A DNA stretch of 64,000 nt from positions 682,001-746,000 of the forward strand of contig NZ_JAKGAR010000001.1 in NCBI RefSeq assembly GCF_021532625.1, in the 5' to 3' direction. Source of the stretch: Octadecabacter algicola. Its GTDB lineage: Bacteria > Pseudomonadota > Alphaproteobacteria > Rhodobacterales > Rhodobacteraceae. Positions 8,383 through 17,378 of the stretch are shown in pieces (within the stretch, counting starts at the first letter, position 1; the number at the start of each line of letters is the position of its first letter). The position numbers were made by a program, and so were the translations under genes. The notes beneath the pieces are model-generated. The model had not been told where the DNA came from, searched no databases, and worked only from the letters and a program-made list of their open reading frames with translations.

Positions 8383-11300
8383 CTACGCTTTCTTTGCTGT
8401 CGCCTCTTTCACCTTGGCCGCAAGGTCCTTGGCAATCGCAAAGGCGCCTTGGATTTTCAGACGGTCGGTGCCCCAATCCCGCTGAACGACGATCTTGTTA
8501 TCTTTGACCTTCGCCAAGCCACGTTGATCCTCGATGAATTCGACCAACCCTTTGGGGGAAGCGAACTTGTCGTTGTGGAACCGGATAACTGCGCCCTTGG
8601 GACCACCATCCAGCTGGCTGATCCCTGCCCGTTTACACATCGCTTTGATACGAACGACCAACATGAGCGTGTTGACCTCTTTGGGGAGCGTACCGAACCG
8701 ATCGATCAGTTCAGCCGCAAAGCCCTCCAGTTCGACCTTAGTCGTCAGATCGCTCAGACGGCGATAAAGACCCAGTCGCACATCAAGATCCGGCACGTAG
8801 TTTTCAGGGATCAAGACTGGCACACCAAGGTTGATCTGCGGCGCCCACTGGCCATCTTCAACCAATGTCACTTCGCCCGATTTAATCTTGGCGATTTGTT
8901 CTTCGAGCATGGACTGGTACAGTTCATAGCCGACTTCGCGCATCTGGCCGGACTGTTCTTCGCCCAGCAGGTTGCCTGCCCCGCGAATGTCCAAATCCTG
9001 CGACGCAAGCGTGAACCCAGCACCGAGGCTGTCGATGGACCCCAACACGCGTAGCCGTTTCTCTGCCTGAGGCGTCAATTTCTGGCGCGGCTTATACGTT
9101 AAATAAGCATAGGCGCGGGTTTTGGATCGCCCAACACGACCTCTGATTTGGTAAAGCTGTGCAAGGCCAAACATGTCAGCGCGATGCACGATCATGGTGT
9201 TGGCCGTCGGAATATCCAGACCGCTTTCAACAATCGTGGTGGCCAATAGGACGTCGAATTTCCCGTCATAGAACGCATTCATCCGGTCATCGAGCTCACC
9301 AGCCGCCATTTGACCATTGGCCGTGACATAAGTGACTTCCGGCACTTCGCGTTTCAGGAAATCTTCGATCTCGGGCAGGTCTTTGATGCGTGGCACAACG
9401 AAGAACGATTGCCCGCCGCGATAGTGTTCCCGCAGCAAGGCTTCGCGGATCGTAACCGTATCAAATTCGCTAACGTAGGTCCGGATCGCGAGGCGATCCA
9501 CAGGCGGCGTGCCGATGATACTGAGTTCTCGAACACCAGACAGAGACAATTGTAGCGTGCGTGGGATTGGCGTCGCGGTAAGCGTCAGCACGTGAATATC
9601 CGTGCGCATCTGCTTCAGGCGTTCTTTGTGCTGCACGCCGAAGTGTTGTTCTTCGTCGATCACCAGCATGCCGAGGTTCTTGAACCGCACATTTTTAGCC
9701 AAAAGTGCATGGGTGCCGATGACAATATCGACGGTCCCCTTGGCAAGACCTTCTTTGGTTGCCGTCGCCTCTTTTGCACTCACAAAGCGCGATAAAGGTC
9801 TGACATTGATCGGAAAACCACGGAACCGTTCAGCAAACCCTTTGTAGTGTTGGCGCGCCAGCAAAGTGGTCGGCGCAACAATCGCGACCTGTACCCCAGA
9901 CATCGCGGCCACAAACGCGGCGCGGATTGCGACTTCGGTTTTGCCAAAGCCCACGTCGCCACAGATCAGACGGTCCATCGGTTGACCGGACCCGAGATCT
10001 TCAAGCACGTCTTCGATCGCCTGCAACTGGTCTTCGGTTTCCGCATAAGGGAACCGCGCAAGAAACTGATCCCACATCCCGTCAGGCGCTGTCAGCGCCG
10101 GTGCCGTACGCAAAGCGCGTTCGGCGGCAACACGGATCAGCCGTTCGGCCATCTCGCGGATACGTTCCTTGAGCTTGGCCTTTTTGGCCTGCCACGCACC
10201 ACCCCCTAATTTGTCGAGCAATCCAACGTCATGCCCATAACGGCTAAGAAGTTCGGTGTTTTCAACTGGCAGATAGAGCTTTGAATTTTCGGCATATTCC
10301 AAAAGCAGGCATTCATGCGCGGCCCCTGCCGCGGTGACCACTTCCAGCCCCAAATAGCGTCCGACACCATGATCGACATGGACCACCAGATCGCCGGGGC
10401 TAAGGCTTTGGGTTTCTGTTAAGAAATTTTCGGCCCGGCGTTTCTTTTTGGTTTGGCGGATCAGGCGATCCCCCAGCACATCTTGTTCAGAAATGACAGT
10501 GATGCCATTGCTTTCAAACCCGTGTTCCAACGCCCAGACCGCCAGATGGAGGCCAGATTTTCCAACGCGACTGAAATCAGTGACTGGTATTGTTTCAGCG
10601 ATGCCTTCGTCTTCAATCAGCCCCATCAGGCGTTCGCGTGCGCCCTCGGAATAGGAGGCAACAACGACAGGCCCATCGGCCATCTTTTCTTTAAGGTGCT
10701 GCGCCAATGCACCGAAAAGGCTGATGTTTTCCTGCTGACGTTCCGGCGAAAAGCTACGCCCGATCCGCCCACCGGCATCCGTTACGCCCAAACCTGTCGG
10801 CAACGGCAGAGCATTGAATTGCAGGACCCGGAACGGCGCGACGGCGGCATCCCATGCAGCACTGTCCAGATATAACCCGTCAGGTTGGGCGGGTTTATAA
10901 ACGGAATCCATCCGCCCTTTGGCAAGCATTGCTTCGCGGCGAGCATCATACTGATCGTCGATGGTTTCCCAACGTGCCTGTCGTTGGGCGGCGTTTTGTT
11001 CATCCAATGTAATGGTTGCGCCTGTCACGTAGTCAAAAAGCGTCTCGAGGTTTTCGTGAAAGAACCCCAACCAATGTTCAACGCCCGAGTGTTTCTTACC
11101 CGCAGAAACCGCCTCGTACAGTGGGTCATCCGTCCCCGCCGCGCCAAACTCTAAACGATAACTCTGTCTGAACCGCGTGATCGCGGCCTCATCAAGGATC
11201 ACCTCTGACACGGGTGCGAGTTCGACCACATCAAGCTTTTCAATCGTGCGCTGGGTTGCCGGATCAAACCGGCGTGCCCCATCCAGATCATCGCCAAACA

Positions 11301-11835
11301 AATCAAGCCGCACAGGCCCCGATTGCCCCGGAGGGAAGATATCAATGATCCCGCCACGCACCGCGTAATCGCCCGGTTCCGTGACAGTTGGTGCTTGGGT
11401 GAACCCCATACGAACCAAGAACGCCTTAAGCGCAGCCTCATCGATACGGTTTCCAACGATAGCTTTGAATGCGGCTTCTTGCAAAACAGCCTTTGCGGGC
11501 ACCTTCTGTGTCGCGGCATTTAAGGTGGTCAACAGAACATAGCGGTCCGGCATCCCACCTTGATCCGCATGCGCCAAACCCGCCAGAACAGCCATACGCG
11601 CGGCCGAAACATCAGCGTTCGGGGACACACGGTCATAGGGCAAACAATCCCACCCGGGAAATACGATTACGGGCATATCAGGCGCAAAGAACGCCAAAGC
11701 CGCGCGCGTGGCCTCAAGGCGCTTATCATCGCGACAGACATGTACCACGGGGCCGTCTTTCGCCTCAGCTAGAATGAGGCGGGCATCAAACCCTTCGGGG
11801 GCGCCGGATACGGTGATGTGTTTGTTTTCGGACAT
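8383..11835 (-). CDS. mfd: Transcription-repair coupling factor
   Basis: Mfd, 1150 residues, full length. It displaces RNA polymerase stalled at DNA lesions and recruits UvrA for strand-specific repair. Domains in order: degenerate UvrB-like N-terminal module, the CarD-like RNA polymerase interaction domain ([20 protein letters not shown], around residue 480), the SF2 translocase with Walker A GDVGFGKT and Walker B DEEQHFGV, the RG(Q)xGR motif region (IRGRVGRS), and the C-terminal TRCF domain. ATG start is preceded by a suitable upstream spacing; the gene converges with the MFS exporter. No sign of damage. Confidence 0.98.
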   Translation of the reverse strand: MSENKHITVSGAPEGFDARLILAEAKDGPVVHVCRDDKRLEATRAALAFFAPDMPVIVFPGWDCLPYDRVSPNADVSAARMAVLAGLAHADQGGMPDRYVLLTTLNAATQKVPAKAVLQEAAFKAIVGNRIDEAALKAFLVRMGFTQAPTVTEPGDYAVRGGIIDIFPPGQSGPVRLDLFGDDLDGARRFDPATQRTIEKLDVVELAPVSEVILDEAAITRFRQSYRLEFGAAGTDDPLYEAVSAGKKHSGVEHWLGFFHENLETLFDYVTGATITLDEQNAAQRQARWETIDDQYDARREAMLAKGRMDSVYKPAQPDGLYLDSAAWDAAVAPFRVLQFNALPLPTGLGVTDAGGRIGRSFSPERQQENISLFGALAQHLKEKMADGPVVVASYSEGARERLMGLIEDEGIAETIPVTDFSRVGKSGLHLAVWALEHGFESNGITVISEQDVLGDRLIRQTKKKRRAENFLTETQSLSPGDLVVHVDHGVGRYLGLEVVTAAGAAHECLLLEYAENSKLYLPVENTELLSRYGHDVGLLDKLGGGAWQAKKAKLKERIREMAERLIRVAAERALRTAPALTAPDGMWDQFLARFPYAETEDQLQAIEDVLEDLGSGQPMDRLICGDVGFGKTEVAIRAAFVAAMSGVQVAIVAPTTLLARQHYKGFAERFRGFPINVRPLSRFVSAKEATATKEGLAKGTVDIVIGTHALLAKNVRFKNLGMLVIDEEQHFGVQHKERLKQMRTDIHVLTLTATPIPRTLQLSLSGVRELSIIGTPPVDRLAIRTYVSEFDTVTIREALLREHYRGGQSFFVVPRIKDLPEIEDFLKREVPEVTYVTANGQMAAGELDDRMNAFYDGKFDVLLATTIVESGLDIPTANTMIVHRADMFGLAQLYQIRGRVGRSKTRAYAYLTYKPRQKLTPQAEKRLRVLGSIDSLGAGFTLASQDLDIRGAGNLLGEEQSGQMREVGYELYQSMLEEQIAKIKSGEVTLVEDGQWAPQINLGVPVLIPENYVPDLDVRLGLYRRLSDLTTKVELEGFAAELIDRFGTLPKEVNTLMLVVRIKAMCKRAGISQLDGGPKGAVIRFHNDKFASPKGLVEFIEDQRGLAKVKDNKIVVQRDWGTDRLKIQGAFAIAKDLAAKVKEATAKKA

Positions 11836-11885
11836 AAGAACCGACCTACTGTGCGCGGCCCGAGTGTCAACCGCTAGAACGGCAA

Positions 11886-12410
11886 TTAAAAACCCGGTCC
11901 AACGGCAAGGTTTTGATACATCCCAAACATCGCCGTCACAAAGATCGAAAACATGCCGATGAACTGGGTAATAACGCGATGCTTTGTTAGCCGCGCAAAC
12001 AGGGCTTCGCCTTGAGGCTGTTCACGAGCGATGACGTTTGCTGTCGCCATACTAAGCGCCCCAACCAAGGACATCGGAAAAACCAACAAGAATACGGCTT
12101 GAGCAAATTCAACGTCATAATAGAACGCCATAATCCCCAATGAGGTCAGCGCAAAGGCCAAAAAAACCAACAAAACAAGGCCAGACACCTGCCCGATATA
12201 TAACAAGCGATTAACATTGATGCGTACCATGTCTTGCAGGTCGGACTCGGCTTGATCACCAAGCTTGCGGGCCTTCTGGATCATGTCAAACGGGACACCC
12301 AAAACCCAATGGCTTACCGACGACCACAGAACGGCCAGCGCTATCCAGTACCAAAGGTTACTGAACGATCGCATGTCGATGACTTCAAAAAGAGTATTTG
12401 TCCAATTCAC
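11886..12410 (-). CDS. Integral membrane protein, putative SufBCD-complex component
   Basis: Polytopic membrane protein (four helices) of about 174 residues, recognised as the alphaproteobacterial protein commonly annotated as a component of the SufBCD complex; that name comes from genome annotation rather than from experiments. Features are the N-terminal FEVIDMRSFSNLWYWIALAV and VLGVPFDM. The GTG is preferred as start because family members begin a few residues before this conserved stretch; an internal ATG at 12374 is the alternative. Divergent from hemB with about 120 bases between the starts, 50 bases upstream of mfd on the opposite order. Confidence 0.72.
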   Translation of the reverse strand: MNWTNTLFEVIDMRSFSNLWYWIALAVLWSSVSHWVLGVPFDMIQKARKLGDQAESDLQDMVRINVNRLLYIGQVSGLVLLVFLAFALTSLGIMAFYYDVEFAQAVFLLVFPMSLVGALSMATANVIAREQPQGEALFARLTKHRVITQFIGMFSIFVTAMFGMYQNLAVGPGF

Positions 12411-12530
12411 GGTGCGGCAGCCTGAGTTGATTTTCTCGCAACCTAACCGTGACGTGCGCCAATGCCCAGCCTTGTGAAGCGACGAATTCCATGGCAGCAC
12501 ATAGGTGTGACCAGAAAGGCCCGATTGCAT

Positions 12531-13529
12531 ATGAAACCTGTCGTCCCCCCCTTCCCGAACGCGCGCCTGCGCCGCCTACGCCAAAGCCCTGCGTTGCGCG
12601 CAATGGTCCGTGAAAACGCGCTCTCGCCGTCCGATTTCATCTGGCCGGTTTTCGTCATGGAAGGCACCGATGCTGAGGAACCAGTCGCATCCATGCCAGG
12701 CGTCATGCGCCGCACGGTCGACCGCATCGGGGCCGCCGCCCGAGAAGCCTATGGTCTTGGCATTCCGGCAATCTGCGTGTTTCCATATACGGGGATGGAA
12801 CAACGTACTGAAGACTGCGCGCTGGCATGGTCACCGGACAACATCGCCAATCGCGCAATCCGTGAGATTAAGTCAGCAGTACCCGAGATGGCTGTCATGA
12901 CGGATATCGCGCTGGATCCTTACAATATCAACGGCCATGACGGCTTTGTTGAAAATGGCCAAATCATCAATGACCGTACGGTAGACGCCTTGGTCAAGAT
13001 GGCGCTTACACAAGCGAAATGTGGCGCAGACATCCTTGGCCCATCTGACATGATGGACGGCCGTATCGGTGCGATCCGCGCAGCACTTGAGGCCGAAAGC
13101 CACCAGAACGTCACCATCCTGAGCTATACCGCGAAATATGCTTCCGCGTTTTATGGACCGTTTCGCGATGCGGTTGGCGCGTCCTCTGCGCTGACAGGCG
13201 ACAAGAACACCTATCAAATGGATCCCGCCAATACAGACGAGGCCATGCGACTGGTGCAACGTGATCTTTCTGAGGGCGCCGATATGGTCATGGTCAAACC
13301 AGGTATGCCCTACCTCGACATCGTGCGCCGCGTGAAAACTGAATTCGGCGTGCCGACGTTTGCGTACCAAGTGTCCGGCGAATACGCGATGATGCAAGCT
13401 GCGGCCGCCAATGGCTGGCTGGACGGAGATGCCGTCATGATGGAAAGCCTTATGGGCTTCAAACGCGCTGGTTGTGATGGCGTGCTGACATACTTCGCTC
13501 CGGCAGCGGCCAAGCTGTTGAACGGCTAG
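12531..13529 (+). CDS. hemB: Delta-aminolevulinic acid dehydratase (porphobilinogen synthase)
   Basis: HemB condenses two 5-aminolevulinate molecules to porphobilinogen in haem, cobalamin and bacteriochlorophyll synthesis. 332 residues, normal length. The two Schiff-base lysines are visible in SYTAKYASAFYGP and MVKPGMPYLD. The metal site reads DIALDPYNINGHDG, where aspartates replace the cysteines of zinc enzymes, so it should be the magnesium-dependent type common in alphaproteobacteria. The ATG at the start of MKPVVPPFPNAR fits the family N-terminus better than the frame start at 12462. Followed after two bases by an unknown gene, perhaps co-transcribed. Confidence 0.97.
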   Translation: MKPVVPPFPNARLRRLRQSPALRAMVRENALSPSDFIWPVFVMEGTDAEEPVASMPGVMRRTVDRIGAAAREAYGLGIPAICVFPYTGMEQRTEDCALAWSPDNIANRAIREIKSAVPEMAVMTDIALDPYNINGHDGFVENGQIINDRTVDALVKMALTQAKCGADILGPSDMMDGRIGAIRAALEAESHQNVTILSYTAKYASAFYGPFRDAVGASSALTGDKNTYQMDPANTDEAMRLVQRDLSEGADMVMVKPGMPYLDIVRRVKTEFGVPTFAYQVSGEYAMMQAAAANGWLDGDAVMMESLMGFKRAGCDGVLTYFAPAAAKLLNG

Positions 13530-13531
13530 GC

Positions 13532-14179
13532 ATGCTCAACACTGCCATCGACAACAATGTTCACTTGTGTCGCACAGTGCTGTCACAGTTTGGTATCAAA
13601 GCGCACTCTCACGGTTGCGCCACCCTATTTTATGGCGCACCACGTCCGTACTTTCCGAGCGTTATTACCCACAAGCCCAAGCTAGACGACCGGACGATTG
13701 CTCATATCGACACATTGCCCGTTGGTGCTGGGGTCAAAGATAGCTTTGCGACGCTCGATCTTTCACAAATGGGGTTTACCGCTGTGGTTAATGCCCATTG
13801 GATTGCACGGGCGCCAACGCCCGTGACAGGGCGACCCCTTTATCGTGTTGAGGATGCATTGAGCATGCGAGCTTGGCTAGATGCATGGGATTCCGGAAAC
13901 CCGATCGCAAAAGCCAACTTTACACCGGACATTCTAGCACGAACTGACATTCAAATGCGCGCAACACCCGATTTTCATGAAGGTGTCATTACGAACCGGC
14001 ATAAGGACGGCGTCACAGGCATTTCCAACCTGTTCGGTTCGCCAACCCGCGTCCTCGATGGTCTAAGCGATCTCCCCGTAGGCGACAGTTTGGTCGGTTA
14101 TGAAACGGACCCCGCCCCATTTGTAGCTATCGGGTTTACCTCACTCGGCCCGCTCACCGTATGGATCAAAAAGGGCTAA
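13532..14179 (+). CDS. Hypothetical protein, 215 residues
   Basis: Soluble protein without signal peptide or membrane segments, beginning two bases after the hemB stop and therefore probably in its transcript. The N-terminal half contains AHSHGCATLFYGAPRPYFP and the middle a Trp-rich stretch (MRAWLDAWDSGNP); the arrangement could fit an acetyltransferase-like or sugar-binding fold, but I do not recognise a family. Codon use resembles neighbours. It overlaps the leader of the SYLF lipoprotein gene only outside that gene's likely start. Confidence 0.65.
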   Translation: MLNTAIDNNVHLCRTVLSQFGIKAHSHGCATLFYGAPRPYFPSVITHKPKLDDRTIAHIDTLPVGAGVKDSFATLDLSQMGFTAVVNAHWIARAPTPVTGRPLYRVEDALSMRAWLDAWDSGNPIAKANFTPDILARTDIQMRATPDFHEGVITNRHKDGVTGISNLFGSPTRVLDGLSDLPVGDSLVGYETDPAPFVAIGFTSLGPLTVWIKKG

Positions 14180-14277
14180 TTCTCGCCGCCCTGCATCTAG
14201 CTGCTGACAGAACGCGAAATACCGCCTATAGTACGCGCATAACGGGGAAAAACCCCGATCCTAGAGGCGAGACAGAC

Positions 14278-14835
14278 ATGACCCTAATTACAAGACGCAG
14301 CTTTGCGCTTTCTGCGCTGGCGACATCCACCCTTTCGGCCTGTGGCAACGGCATCGGCGGCAATGGAGCCGCTGTGATCGACAGCCGCGTCGAAAGCACA
14401 ATCAGTTTTATGTACGACACATATCCAGGCACCCGCGATTTGGCCAACAAGGCCAGCGGCATGCTGGTGATGCCCGTTATAACCGAAGCCGGCCTTGGCC
14501 TTGGCGGTTCTTACGGGCGCGGTGCACTGCGCATCGGGCAAACGACGGTTGACTACTATTCTTCCGCTGCCGCCAGTGCGGGCCTTCAAATCGGCGCACA
14601 GCAATTCTCTACGGTACTGTTTTTCATGACCGAAGAAGCGTTGACAGATTTCCGCCGTGCAAACGGTTGGGCTGCCGGTGCCGACATTGAATATGCGTTG
14701 CGCGATGACGGCCAAACCCTTCGCGCGGAAACGACAACCTCGCTGGCGCCAGTGATTGCTGTTGTTTTTGCTCAAGCTGGCTTTCGCGCTGGTGCCACCA
14801 TCGAGGGCACCAAATACACGCGCATCATTCCATAA
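14278..14835 (+). CDS. SYLF/Ysc84-domain lipoprotein
   Basis: Lipoprotein of 185 residues. The signal ends in a lipobox (LSAC, cysteine about residue 22), so it should be lipidated and envelope-anchored. The rest is a SYLF (Ysc84-like) domain, a lipid-binding fold, seen in the glycine-rich GLGLGGSYGRGAL and the TVLFFMTEEALTDFR segment. An AGAGGCGAG ribosome site precedes the chosen ATG; a longer frame from 14161 would place the lipobox far inside. Function in bacteria is largely unknown. Converges with the FAD/GcvT gene. Confidence 0.85.
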   Translation: MTLITRRSFALSALATSTLSACGNGIGGNGAAVIDSRVESTISFMYDTYPGTRDLANKASGMLVMPVITEAGLGLGGSYGRGALRIGQTTVDYYSSAAASAGLQIGAQQFSTVLFFMTEEALTDFRRANGWAAGADIEYALRDDGQTLRAETTTSLAPVIAVVFAQAGFRAGATIEGTKYTRIIP

Positions 14836-14836
14836 A

Positions 14837-17242
14837 TTATGCTCTGAGCCGCTCTCCTTTGGGATCAAAGGGCGGCTCAGCCAAAACCACACCGCGATGC
14901 GGTTTTCCGAGGATCATCACATCCACCTCGGTGCCAGTTGGTGTGTCTTTCAAATAGCCAAGCGCCAAGCTCATATCGACCGAGTATCCAAACGTACCAG
15001 ACGTTACGCGCCCAACCGGCGTGCCGTCTGGCAGAAAAATTGGTTCGCCGCCTGTAGCGTCTGCCGTTGTGACGTCTCGTACATGGATCAATGACAAAAC
15101 TTCGCGTGGCGCATTGCTTTCGACCTGCAGGTATTTGTTTTTATGTAAAAAATCTTTATCCAATTTTATCAGTCGATCAAGGCCGACTTCCTGTGGCCAG
15201 TATTCAGGCGAATACTCACGCCCCCAAGATCCGTAGCCTTTTTCGACCCGAAGGGACATCAAAGCGCGACTACCGACCGGACCGCCTCCTTCGCCATTGG
15301 CGACCTGCAACAAGGCGGCGTAAACAGCGGCTTGATCTTCGGCCTTACAATGGATTTCCCACCCCAAGTCGCCCGTAAAGGATACGCGCAGCGCCAGACA
15401 GCGTATTCCTACAATATCCAACCATTTGGAACGCATGAACGGGAAATTGGTCGTATCCAAGGATGTATTCGTTAGCGTTTGCAGTGCCTTACGGGACGAA
15501 GGCCCAGCAACATTAAATCCACACCAACTCTCTGTCATGCTTTCAAAGGAAACATTGTCTGGCATCGGCACCATCTTCCAGAACCGCTGGTGATACCGTT
15601 CCGCCATACCGGACCCAATGATCCAGAACTCGTCCTCATCCAAACGGGTGACCGTAAAGTCCCCTGCAATGCCGCCATTCACACCTATCAGTGGCGTCAA
15701 ACAGGATCGCCCGACAGATTTCGGCATGTTGTTCGCAAACACTGCGTTCAACCACCCTTCAGCCCCATCCCCCGCAACGCGGTATTTTGCGAAGTTTGAA
15801 ATATCAATAATTCCAACAGCTTGCCGCAGCATCTTGGCCTCACGCCCAACGCTATCAAACCAAGGCTGACGCGTGAAACCCGCGCTTTCTGGCGTTTCCT
15901 TGTCGAAATACAGCGGATGTTCCCAGCCGTAGTTGAGCCCGAACACGGCGCCCATGTCCTTTTGTTGCTCATAAACAGAACGAACGCGTACCGGACGTCC
16001 TGCATCACGTTCCTCGTTCGGGAAATGGATCTTAAAACGATGCGCATATTGGTCCCCAACCCGCGCTTTGGTAAATTTCGCATCGGCCCACTTTCCGAAC
16101 CGCGCCACATCCCATGCGAACATATCATATGAACTCTCACCCTTGGTGATCCATTCCGCCGCCATAAGCCCCATGCCACCAGATTGGCTGAACCCCGGGA
16201 TGATGCCGTTACAACAGAAATAGTTCTGTAGATCAGGGTGCGGGCCGAACAACACATTGCTGTCGGGTGACCAAATCATAGGGCCGTTGATGACCCGTTT
16301 GATCCCCGCCTCACCAACCGCGGGGACACGATCAATGGCGCGCATCATGTTGTCCTCGATGCGTTCCAGATCGTCTGCGAACAACTCATGGCCGAACCCT
16401 TGCGGAGTACCGTCCTCAGCCCAGAACCGAACATCCTTTTCATAGGCCCCAACAAGCAGGCCCTGACCTTCCTGGCGCAAGTAATATTCCCCGTCTCGAT
16501 CCGCGACTGATGGCAAACGCCGATCCATCGCGGCGATTTCCGCGATGGTTTCGGTGACGAAATACTGGTGCTCGGTTGGCAGCAACGGCAGTTCGATCCC
16601 AGCCATTTTGCCCACTTCGCGCCCCCAAAGGCCCGCGGCGTTGACAACCCATTCGGCAGCGATATTGCCCTTTTCAGTTTCAACGATCCACGTGCCGTCA
16701 GGTTGTTGAACCGTCGCTGTGACGGGGCAAAAGCGGATTATTTCCGCGCCACGTTGACGGGCTCCGACGGCATAGGCATTGGTCACGCCAGATGGGTCAA
16801 CATTACCCCCGTCTGGTTCATACATAATGCAGCGGATGCCATCGTAATTGACCATCGGGTGCAGCTCTTGCGCTTTATCGCGGCTCACTTCGTGGAAGTT
16901 CATGCCGTAAAACTTGGCCTTAGCTTCTTGCAGGCGAAGCTGGTGTTCGCGTTCTTCGGTTTGCGCCAAATACAGGCTGCCCGGTTGAAACACACCGCAG
17001 GACTGGCCCGTCTCGGCCTCCAGCTCGTTATAGAGATTCATCGTATAATGCTGAATTCGCGAGATATTCGTACTGTCGTGCAGCCCATGAATATTAGCGG
17101 CCGCATGCCATGTGGACCCGCTCGTTAGTTCATCGCGTTCCAACAAAACAACATCTGTCCAACCGAGTTTTGCCAGATGATACAGGATGGAACATCCAAT
17201 AACGCCGCCTCCGATAATAACGGCTTGGGCATGGGAACGCAT
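14837..17242 (-). CDS. FAD-dependent oxidoreductase with GcvT domain (dimethylglycine/sarcosine dehydrogenase-like)
   Basis: Two-domain enzyme of 801 residues. The N-terminal DAO/glycine-oxidase domain has the dinucleotide motif VIIGGGVIGCSILYHL and GSTWHAAAN, the region that covalently holds FAD in relatives; the C-terminal half is an aminomethyltransferase (GcvT) domain that would accept the one-carbon unit onto tetrahydrofolate. Such enzymes oxidatively demethylate dimethylglycine, sarcosine or related N-methyl compounds; the precise substrate is not readable. The ATG follows a clear AAGGAGAG ribosome site. Divergent from a paralogue 136 bases away. Confidence 0.9.
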   Translation of the reverse strand: MRSHAQAVIIGGGVIGCSILYHLAKLGWTDVVLLERDELTSGSTWHAAANIHGLHDSTNISRIQHYTMNLYNELEAETGQSCGVFQPGSLYLAQTEEREHQLRLQEAKAKFYGMNFHEVSRDKAQELHPMVNYDGIRCIMYEPDGGNVDPSGVTNAYAVGARQRGAEIIRFCPVTATVQQPDGTWIVETEKGNIAAEWVVNAAGLWGREVGKMAGIELPLLPTEHQYFVTETIAEIAAMDRRLPSVADRDGEYYLRQEGQGLLVGAYEKDVRFWAEDGTPQGFGHELFADDLERIEDNMMRAIDRVPAVGEAGIKRVINGPMIWSPDSNVLFGPHPDLQNYFCCNGIIPGFSQSGGMGLMAAEWITKGESSYDMFAWDVARFGKWADAKFTKARVGDQYAHRFKIHFPNEERDAGRPVRVRSVYEQQKDMGAVFGLNYGWEHPLYFDKETPESAGFTRQPWFDSVGREAKMLRQAVGIIDISNFAKYRVAGDGAEGWLNAVFANNMPKSVGRSCLTPLIGVNGGIAGDFTVTRLDEDEFWIIGSGMAERYHQRFWKMVPMPDNVSFESMTESWCGFNVAGPSSRKALQTLTNTSLDTTNFPFMRSKWLDIVGIRCLALRVSFTGDLGWEIHCKAEDQAAVYAALLQVANGEGGGPVGSRALMSLRVEKGYGSWGREYSPEYWPQEVGLDRLIKLDKDFLHKNKYLQVESNAPREVLSLIHVRDVTTADATGGEPIFLPDGTPVGRVTSGTFGYSVDMSLALGYLKDTPTGTEVDVMILGKPHRGVVLAEPPFDPKGERLRA

Positions 17243-17302
17243 GAAACTCTCCTTTTGTTGACCCCAGACTGAAAGCCATAACAGTCCATGGTTTGCCGCA
17301 AG

Positions 17303-17319
17303 GCGACATTTACTGTCGC
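17303..17319. promoter_or_regulatory. Perfect inverted repeat between divergent FAD/GcvT paralogues
   Basis: GCGACA, five bases (TTTAC), then TGTCGC. This is the only clear symmetric element in the 136-base region between the two divergently transcribed oxidoreductase genes, lying about 60 bases from each start, a plausible place for a shared operator. The binding protein is unknown. Confidence 0.4.
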
Positions 17320-17378
17320 GAATGGCCTTCCCCTGCAGATCATTCAAAAATAGCCTGAACCCAACAAAGGAGATATCT

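Noticed and set aside
8449-9054. 201-codon open frame opposite mfd
   Set aside because: Lies entirely within mfd with no independent support.
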